Positions 1 to 5,248 of a DNA stretch of 5,926 bases are shown in pieces. Numbering within the stretch: the stretch's first letter is position 1; every line of letters begins with the position of its first letter. The stretch is from NCBI GenBank assembly GCA_944331885.1, contig CALVJF010000053.1:1-5926 (forward strand), written 5' to 3'. This DNA is from an uncultured Bacilli bacterium. GTDB lineage: Bacteria; Bacillota_I; Bacilli_A; RF39; UBA660. The position numbers and the translations under genes were made by a program. The notes below the pieces were generated by a model that was not told the DNA's origin, searched no databases, and was given only the letters and a program-made list of their open reading frames with translations.

Positions 1-135
1 ATTTTAATTCAAAAGATAATTATAGATTAGACTATTTTTTATCTAAAAGAATATAAAAAAATACAAATTAATTATATAACTTGTATTTTCTCTTAAAATT
101 TTCCAACATTTACTTTACTTCATCTATATATTATA

Positions 136-179
136 TAAAAAAATAAAAAGCTTTATTCTAAAAGCTTTTTATTTTTTTA
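136..179 (-). terminator. Probable bidirectional intrinsic terminator after the multi-span membrane protein gene
   Basis: A perfect 19-bp inverted repeat (136-154 paired with 161-179) encloses a 6-nt loop at 155-160. The core is AAAGCTTTTT, flanked by an A-run on one side and a T-run on the other, so either strand transcribes a hairpin followed by a U-rich tract. The TAA stop of the upstream gene (169-171) lies inside the ascending arm. Because the structure is symmetric it could also stop a plus-strand gene converging from the left, of which at most a short tail would be in the window. The rest of 1-135 is AT-rich sequence without a convincing gene. Confidence 0.85.
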
Positions 180-1773
180 AATCAATTATATATGTTTTAT
201 TCCGAACAGTAACGCGAACTGACATTTGTTCTGCTTTTTCAATGTTAGCTGTTGTCATTAATATTGTCTTGTCAGTTAAATTTTGAGGAGTGATATCCGT
301 AACTTTCGTTAGATAATTTTTACCATCTATAGTATAGTAAATATTAAAGAAATCTTTGTAAAAATCATGATTCACACTGCGGTCTGAGGCATAATATGTT
401 GTATCATCAAATACTAATTCATCTTCTAAAATAAGTAATGTTTTGTTGTCATATTTTTGAGGATCTATAATTACTAAGTCTTTGGAAGGGTAACAATTTT
501 CATTGTAACAATATTCATATGAATATTCATATTTGTTAGAAATTTTGTAATCATTAATTGTATATGTTGTTTTTCCTAAAGCTGTTGCTTCTAAATTTAA
601 TTTTTCTTTTAAATCAATTGTATTTTCAATCGTTGTACTAGTCTCTATCTTTGGTTTTAGTTTAATTACCTTGTATTTTGGTATTATTTCTTTTTCACCA
701 TATTCAACTGTATCTAAGATTTTAATGGTATATGAAGATTTTAATTCATCTTCTGTTAACTCATATACAAGGCTGTATACCTGGGGCTTTTGAGATGGAA
801 TAGAATCGCCATAATACGGGGAAGCAATATCTACAAATTTTCCGCTTCGATCTAATGTTGGATAAATTACTTTATTACCTATTAAAAGGCGGAATTGCAT
901 AGTATCTAATGTTTTGGGTAATGAAGAATTATTCGTTATATTTACTATTGTTGCTAAATAATATTTTCCTTCTTGAATTATATTTCCTTGATAGTCACGA
1001 TCAGTTAATAAACTTTCTTTATATGTGATACTAAATGATGATAATGCAAAATTTTGGTTCATTTTATAACGTTTATTATAAACTTGAAAATTTAGAAATA
1101 AACTAACAATAATGACAATACCAGCTATGGCTGATAGACAAGTAAACACAAACTTATTTTCTAAAATGTAATATTTTAATTCTCTTAGTGTTCTTCTAGT
1201 TTGACGTTTAACCTTATATCCTTCAACATTAACTTTAAGTTCAATTTCTTCTTCGTCTTCTTCAATTAAATCAAGATCTTCTAAATCTTTATTAAAGTTA
1301 AAGCTTTTAATATCAAAGCCAACACCTCTTAGTAAAGTATAAGTTGCAAAAATATATTGGGGATAAGTGAATAAATTAATGATATCACGATATACCCTTA
1401 TAGTTGAGGCTTCAAGGGATGTGCTTTCTAATTCTATTAAAACATTATAACTTAAGATAAATAAAATCATTAGAAATGAATAATAAATTGTTGTTAATAG
1501 GTAATACTTTATAGATTTTTTCTTTGATTTCATTAGCAATAAAATTGAAATTAAGATTGTTATCAATATTATAAAAGAAAAAAATACTATAGAGTTAAAA
1601 TATTGACTAGCAAAATCAGTTAGTTTTGTGGTATAACCGCTAGCTATGTAATCTTGAAAAAAGCTTTCTAATTTGTTTGTACGATAAATTAAATAGGAAA
1701 TTAAAGCTAAAATAATTAAGTGAATAGCTCGAAAATGTCTGATTAAAAATCCATATGGTTTTCTTAGGATCAT
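169..1773 (-). CDS. Multi-span membrane protein with acidic cytoplasmic linker and DUF4352-like extracytoplasmic domain, function unknown
   Basis: A 534-residue membrane protein of unknown function. Hydrophobic segments lie at about 15-31, 61-80, 90-113, 133-150 (weaker) and 209-229. Positive charges at KSKKKSIK (82-89) and the basic stretch 187-200 fit a topology with the N-terminus inside and residues 230-534 outside. Between the last two segments is a very acidic linker (EEDEEE, 171-176) followed by a basic patch (KVKRQTRR, 187-194), probably a cytoplasmic interaction site. Residues about 241-355 look like a DUF4352/TRF2-like immunoglobulin fold, with the pattern YYLATIVNITNNSS (271-284) and predicted beta strands throughout. 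The remaining 356-534 is a second beta-rich part with a CYNENC pair (422-427) that could form a disulfide. The ATG is preceded by AGGAGGGG at 6 nt and by an extended -10 promoter, so the start is secure. It appears monocistronic. The DUF4352 resemblance is by eye only; a sensor or envelope scaffold role is inference. Confidence 0.9.
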   Translation of the reverse strand: MILRKPYGFLIRHFRAIHLIILALISYLIYRTNKLESFFQDYIASGYTTKLTDFASQYFNSIVFFSFIILITILISILLLMKSKKKSIKYYLLTTIYYSFLMILFILSYNVLIELESTSLEASTIRVYRDIINLFTYPQYIFATYTLLRGVGFDIKSFNFNKDLEDLDLIEEDEEEIELKVNVEGYKVKRQTRRTLRELKYYILENKFVFTCLSAIAGIVIIVSLFLNFQVYNKRYKMNQNFALSSFSITYKESLLTDRDYQGNIIQEGKYYLATIVNITNNSSLPKTLDTMQFRLLIGNKVIYPTLDRSGKFVDIASPYYGDSIPSQKPQVYSLVYELTEDELKSSYTIKILDTVEYGEKEIIPKYKVIKLKPKIETSTTIENTIDLKEKLNLEATALGKTTYTINDYKISNKYEYSYEYCYNENCYPSKDLVIIDPQKYDNKTLLILEDELVFDDTTYYASDRSVNHDFYKDFFNIYYTIDGKNYLTKVTDITPQNLTDKTILMTTANIEKAEQMSVRVTVRNKTYIIDLKK

Positions 1774-1779
1774 GTATTA

Positions 1780-1787
1780 CCCCTCCT
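1780..1787 (-). promoter_or_regulatory. Strong ribosome binding site of the multi-span membrane protein
   Basis: AGGAGGGG on the minus strand lies 6 nt before the ATG at 1773. It is nearly a full anti-Shine-Dalgarno match and is the strongest in the window, which fixes the start. Confidence 0.85.
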
Positions 1788-1797
1788 ATTTTAGTTA

Positions 1798-1827
1798 ATT
1801 ATAGCATTTAAAAAGATAAAATGAAAT
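1798..1827 (-). promoter_or_regulatory. Extended -10 promoter of the multi-span membrane protein gene
   Basis: A perfect extended -10 element TGCTATAAT (1798-1806, minus strand) lies 24 nt upstream of the ATG, predicting a short leader that holds the strong ribosome binding site. The -35 region is poor (best candidate ATTTCA at 1822-1827 with an 18-bp spacer, 3 of 6 matches), which is usual for extended -10 promoters. The -35 region sits within the terminator hairpin of the preceding operon. Confidence 0.7.
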
Positions 1828-1841
1828 ACATTTTATCTTTT
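1811..1841 (-). terminator. Hairpin terminator of the PH / membrane-anchored / LysM operon
   Basis: A perfect 13-bp stem (1811-1823 with 1829-1841) has a 5-nt loop at 1824-1828. On the minus strand it ends in TTTTT at 1810-1814, partly within the stem, and then becomes AAATG, so the U-tract is short and the stem is AT-rich. The TAA stop of the LysM gene (1833-1835) lies in the ascending arm. Termination may be incomplete, with some read-through into the next gene. Confidence 0.65.
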
Positions 1842-2282
1842 ATTAACTAGTAATTGCCCTTCAGCCAAATATATTGTTGGATTTTCTTTAAGCAATTTAT
1901 CTCTATTTATATTAAATTTGTCGCAGACTAAATTTATAGTATCTCCTTCTTTAGTAATGTAATAACTATATTCTCTTTTAGGAACCATAATTCTTTGATT
2001 AGGATAAATATAGTCGTCCATATTTAAACCATTTAATGTTGCTAATAATTCAGGATTTATGTTGTATTTTCTGGCAATTTGATATAAGGAATCTCCTTGT
2101 TTAATCGTATAATATTCAAAATAATTGCTACTATTTTGAGGGACAATTATTTCTAACCCTTCTCTAACCATATCAGGAAAAGGTATATTATTAATATCCA
2201 ATATAGTAGATTCTAGCGTATTGAATTTTTGAGCGATGCTTGAAAGATTTTCTCCTGACTTTATAAGATATTTATCATACAT
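1833..2282 (-). CDS. Small triple-LysM protein without signal peptide
   Basis: A 149-residue protein made almost wholly of three LysM modules, which bind N-acetylglucosamine-containing glycans such as peptidoglycan. Module 1 spans about 5-48 (YLIKSGENLSSIAQKF to IIVP), module 2 about 58-101 (YTIKQGDSLYQIARKY to IMVP) and module 3 about 107-147 (YYITKEGDTINLVCDKF). Module 2 is closest to consensus; module 3 is more divergent and contains a cysteine (C120). There is no signal peptide, membrane segment or catalytic domain. The frame could open at a GTG at 2291, but that codon lies within the AGGGTG ribosome binding site (2289-2294) that serves the ATG at 2282 at 6 nt, so I place the start at the ATG. 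It is the last gene of its operon, 32 nt after the membrane-anchored protein. Leaderless LysM proteins in Firmicutes include spore-coat proteins such as SafA and SpoVID; a coat role here is only a possibility. Confidence 0.92.
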   Translation of the reverse strand: MYDKYLIKSGENLSSIAQKFNTLESTILDINNIPFPDMVREGLEIIVPQNSSNYFEYYTIKQGDSLYQIARKYNINPELLATLNGLNMDDYIYPNQRIMVPKREYSYYITKEGDTINLVCDKFNINRDKLLKENPTIYLAEGQLLVNKR

Positions 2283-2288
2283 TTTTAT

Positions 2289-2294
2289 CACCCT
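2289..2294 (-). promoter_or_regulatory. Ribosome binding site that decides the LysM start
   Basis: AGGGTG on the minus strand is 6 nt upstream of the ATG at 2282. The alternative GTG start at 2291 overlaps this site, and no purine-rich motif precedes the GTG, so the shorter 149-residue product is preferred. Confidence 0.75.
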
Positions 2295-2314
2295 AATATA
2301 GATTATGTAAGATC

Positions 2315-3439
2315 TTATTTTTGGTTAAAAATTATGAAAACTTTATTTTCATTATTAAACAGCCATTCTTCTTTTTGAGCCAAAAGCTTTTCACCATCGT
2401 AAATATTAAAGTAAAATAATTTATTTTGGCTTAAATAATAAACTTCATTATCATTAATTGCAACTATTTTATCAACCTGGTTATTTGTTACTTGGATTGT
2501 ATTTGGGGAATTTATATAAGATAAATATAATTTTTGGCTAGCTATTTGATAATTATAAATAATATTAAAAGTAAATGTTTCTTTATTATTAATCATTTGA
2601 TTAACTGTCATTTTTTGCCATTCTTTCTTGTAAACTAATCCTTGAGAATTTTTTGTGGCAATTATTCTAGCTTTTTGTTTATGAGGAACTAATTCGTATT
2701 GAATTTTATTTTTGATATCGACTAAGTAAATACTATTTTCATAAGATCCCATTACATAACTATCATAAGATATTTCATAATTAAGTTCCCATTCTTCTAT
2801 TTTGTCTGTTTTAGTATTTAAAACTATTATTTTATTAAAATTATATTTTTGATTATAGTTAGGAATAATGATATAGTTGTTAACTTTAGCAATTAAGTTA
2901 GTATCGTAAACATCATCATCAAATATATTTAATGTTTTAAGTTTTCCATTTTCAATAATATCAAATCCTTTATAATTCCATATATATATTTTGCTGGCGA
3001 TATTGTTAAAAATAGCTATATCTTTTTCAGTATATGAATTTTCTGAATATTCTTTTATTAATTCTGATGGAATTTTATCTTTTAAATTATCACTAATTAA
3101 GTTCCAATTTATCAGTTTATTATCTTTAGAACAAACTAATGTTGAATTACCAATTGTTAATTCTAATACAAGACATAGTTCTTCTTTTTCACTATATTTT
3201 GTAATGTTAGTGATTAGTTTTTCACCAGAATATTTGTGATTAATAAGTAATTCATAGTCAAGAGAATTATATTTTATTTGAAAATAGTAATAACTTTGTT
3301 TATCATTAAATTCTTCTGTTACTTTATATTCATCGATATCGTAAACTTTGCTATAACTATTGTCTTTAAATATTATTAATAATAAAAATGTAATAATTAA
3401 AAAGATTATTAAAAGAAGACGTAATTTTTTTTTACTCAT
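2315..3439 (-). CDS. Membrane-anchored, probably extracytoplasmic beta-rich protein, function unknown
   Basis: A 374-residue protein I cannot assign to a named family. The N-terminus MSKKKLR followed by an uninterrupted hydrophobic stretch (about 7-24) is a signal anchor. No lipobox cysteine follows it, so it is not a lipoprotein, and the rest should face outwards. The body is rich in short beta strands with aromatic and polar turns, e.g. KIYIWNYKGFDII (150-162), NSIYLVDIKNKIQYEL (235-250) and NEVYYLSQNKLFYFNIYDG (331-349). These recur roughly like the blades of a beta-propeller, which is an inference from pattern alone. The only two cysteines, C89 and C103, flank a predicted hairpin and could form a disulfide. 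The ATG overlaps the TAA of the PH-domain gene as TAATG, and AAAAGGTG lies 4 nt upstream, inside the end of that gene. This points to translational coupling. The LysM gene follows after 32 nt, suggesting an envelope role. Confidence 0.88.
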   Translation of the reverse strand: MSKKKLRLLLIIFLIITFLLLIIFKDNSYSKVYDIDEYKVTEEFNDKQSYYYFQIKYNSLDYELLINHKYSGEKLITNITKYSEKEELCLVLELTIGNSTLVCSKDNKLINWNLISDNLKDKIPSELIKEYSENSYTEKDIAIFNNIASKIYIWNYKGFDIIENGKLKTLNIFDDDVYDTNLIAKVNNYIIIPNYNQKYNFNKIIVLNTKTDKIEEWELNYEISYDSYVMGSYENSIYLVDIKNKIQYELVPHKQKARIIATKNSQGLVYKKEWQKMTVNQMINNKETFTFNIIYNYQIASQKLYLSYINSPNTIQVTNNQVDKIVAINDNEVYYLSQNKLFYFNIYDGEKLLAQKEEWLFNNENKVFIIFNQK

Positions 3440-3451
3440 TAAACACCTTTT
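3439..3451 (-). promoter_or_regulatory. TAATG stop/start overlap with internal ribosome binding site
   Basis: The TAA stop of the PH-domain gene (3439-3441) shares its last base with the ATG of the membrane-anchored protein (3437-3439). AAAAGGTG (3444-3451) lies 4 nt before that ATG, within the last codons of the upstream gene. The arrangement is typical of termination-reinitiation coupling. Confidence 0.75.
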
Positions 3452-3897
3452 GAATTATTAGAAGTATTTTTAGCATATTTTTGCTTTTCGCGAATCATAA
3501 ATGTTGATATCTGAGTTTCTATTTCTGGCAAAGCTTTTTTAGCTATGTTGGTCAAATAAATTGTCTCTTTGGCAGTGTCAATAGTAACTTGGCCAAAAAG
3601 TAAACCTTGATAAATTTGCATATCATTAAACAAATCGGGAGTTATTGTATTCAACATATAGCCCCATACCAATCTTTTTTGACCAATAATTAATCTTTTA
3701 GTAGTTAGGACAATAGCTGCGGTACTAAAAACGTCGAAAACGGAATTATTTTTTTGGGCAGCAAAAGCGTACAATACCTTTTCGTCTGGATTTAAATGTC
3801 TTTCAACTACAGCACTATGTTTTTTTAATCTAAACCAATATACACCGCCAGGATATTTATTTTTAAATTCTAAAACCTTTTTATAAACTTCGTTCAT
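3439..3897 (-). CDS. Bacterial PH-domain protein (YokE-like / bPH family)
   Basis: A 152-residue protein dominated by one bacterial pleckstrin-homology-like domain at about 33-133. The key signature is AIVLTTKRLIIG (61-72), the strand-turn-strand that in YokE-like PH domains reads LTxxRLI. It follows LNPDEKVLYAFAA (35-47) and is succeeded by the later strands FGQVTIDT (101-108) and ETIYLTNIA (111-119). A closing helix carries KKALPEIETQIS (120-131), the usual capping helix of the fold. The lysine- and asparagine-rich tail (137-152) looks disordered. There is no signal peptide or membrane segment, so it is probably cytoplasmic. Bacterial PH domains generally mediate protein-protein or membrane contacts and are not enzymes; the partner is unknown. 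It is first in a three-gene unit with its own TATAAT box and a GGTGAT ribosome binding site close to the ATG. The family call is by motif recognition. Confidence 0.88.
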   Translation of the reverse strand: MNEVYKKVLEFKNKYPGGVYWFRLKKHSAVVERHLNPDEKVLYAFAAQKNNSVFDVFSTAAIVLTTKRLIIGQKRLVWGYMLNTITPDLFNDMQIYQGLLFGQVTIDTAKETIYLTNIAKKALPEIETQISTFMIREKQKYAKNTSNNSKGV

Positions 3898-3920
3898 AAT
3901 ATCACCACTTCTATATACAA

Positions 3921-3950
3921 ATTATACTAAAAAATTTAAATTGTTGCTAT
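3921..3950 (-). promoter_or_regulatory. Candidate promoter of the PH / membrane-anchored / LysM operon
   Basis: A perfect TATAAT (3921-3926, minus strand) lies 23 nt before the ATG at 3897, after the terminator of the upstream gene. The -35 region is weak: TAGCAA at 3944-3949 with a 17-bp spacer or ATAGCA at 3945-3950 with 18 bp, each matching 3 of 6 positions. There is no TGn extension. Confidence 0.6.
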
Positions 3951-3960
3951 GATAAATTTA

Positions 3961-3987
3961 TAAAAAATAAGTAGCGAACTACTTATT
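3961..3987 (-). terminator. Intrinsic terminator of the HipA-like gene
   Basis: A perfect 9-bp stem (3966-3974 with 3979-3987) closes a TTCG tetraloop (3975-3978, read on the minus strand). It runs directly into TTATTTTTTAT. The TAG stop of the HipA-like gene (3979-3981) forms the last three pairs of the ascending arm next to the loop. This is a good rho-independent terminator separating the two units. Confidence 0.85.
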
Positions 3988-5184
3988 AAACATAATTAAG
4001 AAATAAGCTATTCCTACGCCTAATCCACAAACAAAAGCAATGGCACTTGTAATTAGAAAAACATTAGAAAAGCCTGATTGCTTAATTGGTTTTTCACAAG
4101 ATATTTTTACACCGATTTCTTTTTCTTCTTCAATTACAGGATTTACTTCTAAACAGCGTGACTGGAGTAATTTTTCTGGATATTTATTTTGAATTAACAA
4201 ATTTTTCTTCATAACAGTTTGATTTATTCTAATAGTTGTTTGAGTGTAATCTATTTTTGTTTCTTTAATGGCACCAGAATATTGTGCATCTAATTTTTGA
4301 ATATAATCAATATTCTTTTTTATTTGGATCAATATTTTATCGGCCAATTCTCTTTTAGCATTGAAATCACAAATAAGTTTTATACTTTTTAAATATGTTT
4401 CATTATGTAACGAAATACATTGCGATAATTCTTTAATATAAGGGTAGTAATATTTATATAATACATTAATTAAACTATTACGTTCAACAATTCGATTATT
4501 AAAAGATATTGTTTTTATTTCATCTTCAGCAATATTACCAATTGAATATAGTGGAGATAAACGAGATAGCTTTGTATCTTTATTAACTATTATACTATAA
4601 TCGTTGGCATTTCGTGTTTTTTGGTTAGTTATATAATCAAAGAGAATCATAGACAAATATTTATTTTTGAACTCATTGGGTCTTTTATCTTGAATATTAA
4701 AAGCTTCATAGGCGCTATTAATTCCCATATCAATTAATTCTTTTAATTCATTTTCGGCAGTTAAAGGATTTTCTTCTGTACTCTCAGGAATTTGCAAGGC
4801 ACGAGTCATCCAGTTGGAAGAAGCAGAAATGCCACTAGAATATTTTTGATACAACTTTTTAAAAACATAGTCCATGCTAATTAATAATTCTTGTTGATTA
4901 CAAACACTTTTACTAATAATTGCTTCTTCATCTCGATCGTTAGTTACTTTATAAACCATTGAAACATCTATATCTAATAAAAAAGCAATATCTGACATAA
5001 TAATTTCTTTAGCAATTGAATCCTTGTCGCTTACTTTCAAAAATGCTGGAACCATATTATTGATCATAATTCGGTTGCCATCTTCATTTTGAAAGGTTAT
5101 ATTTACTTCATTTTTATTTTCTTTGCCAGTAGTTATGGAATCTATATAAAATTTCTTACTATTTTTAAACTTTGAAATATTCAT
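3979..5184 (-). CDS. Tail-anchored HipA-like protein, putative pseudokinase
   Basis: A 401-residue protein that I read as a divergent HipA-like kinase fold with a C-terminal membrane anchor. The N-lobe resembles Firmicutes HipA-like proteins: AFLKVSD (47-53) supplies a candidate ATP-binding lysine K50, IAKEIIMSDIAFLLDI (57-72) a helix with E60, and EEAIISKSVCNQQELLIS (86-103) the following strands. The C-lobe segment ILFDYITNQKTRNANDYSII (180-199) aligns with the catalytic loop usually reading FDYLIGNTDRHxxNfgvi. The catalytic Asp becomes T190, the His N192 and the metal-binding Asn D195. In the DFG-like segment PLYSIG (211-216) the usual Asp is S214. Residues 373-397 are one hydrophobic span with lysines before it and about four residues after, a tail anchor leaving the domain in the cytoplasm. 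AAGGAG lies 10 nt before the ATG. HipA kinases phosphorylate protein targets; loss of these residues suggests a scaffold or nucleotide-sensing role. Family call moderate, pseudokinase call inference. Confidence 0.78.
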   Translation of the reverse strand: MNISKFKNSKKFYIDSITTGKENKNEVNITFQNEDGNRIMINNMVPAFLKVSDKDSIAKEIIMSDIAFLLDIDVSMVYKVTNDRDEEAIISKSVCNQQELLISMDYVFKKLYQKYSSGISASSNWMTRALQIPESTEENPLTAENELKELIDMGINSAYEAFNIQDKRPNEFKNKYLSMILFDYITNQKTRNANDYSIIVNKDTKLSRLSPLYSIGNIAEDEIKTISFNNRIVERNSLINVLYKYYYPYIKELSQCISLHNETYLKSIKLICDFNAKRELADKILIQIKKNIDYIQKLDAQYSGAIKETKIDYTQTTIRINQTVMKKNLLIQNKYPEKLLQSRCLEVNPVIEEEKEIGVKISCEKPIKQSGFSNVFLITSAIAFVCGLGVGIAYFLIMFNK

Positions 5185-5194
5185 TAATTACTTA

Positions 5195-5200
5195 CTCCTT
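5195..5200 (-). promoter_or_regulatory. Ribosome binding site of the HipA-like gene
   Basis: AAGGAG on the minus strand lies 10 nt before the ATG at 5184, at the long end of the usual spacing. No nearer start codon in frame is better placed. Confidence 0.7.
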
Positions 5201-5211
5201 ATAATGATTAT

Positions 5212-5240
5212 ATTATAACAAACTTTTGAATATTTGAAAA
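5212..5240 (-). promoter_or_regulatory. Extended -10 promoter of the HipA-like gene
   Basis: A perfect TGTTATAAT extended -10 (5212-5220, minus strand) is followed by the AAGGAG site and the ATG at 5184. A -35 candidate TTTTCA (5235-5240) has the ideal 17-bp spacer and 4 of 6 matches to TTGACA. The predicted leader is only about 20 nt. There is no convincing terminator between the DUF92 gene and this point, so read-through from upstream is also possible. Confidence 0.75.
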
Positions 5241-5248
5241 TATTTAAA

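Noticed and set aside
71..76. TATAAT on the minus strand left of the terminator
   Set aside because: No plausible -35 at proper spacing and no recognisable gene start within the window. The motif is frequent by chance in such AT-rich sequence.
2308..2317. 10-bp palindrome TAAGATCTTA at the end of the membrane-anchored protein gene
   Set aside because: It has no loop or U-tract, so it is not a terminator. One isolated copy gives no support for an operator.
2991..3239. 82-codon plus-strand open frame
   Set aside because: It lies wholly antisense to the well-supported membrane-anchored protein, has no good ribosome binding site, and reads as low-complexity Ser/Phe/Leu sequence.
3979..5184. Active HipA toxin of a toxin-antitoxin pair
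   Set aside because: No HipB-like antitoxin gene adjoins it, the length and tail anchor differ from HipA, and the catalytic residues appear to be missing.
5229..5244. Inverted repeat AATATTT/AAATATT after the DUF92 gene
   Set aside because: The stem is 6-7 AT pairs with a 2-4 nt loop and no U-tract follows, so it is not a credible terminator. Such repeats are expected by chance in AT-rich DNA.
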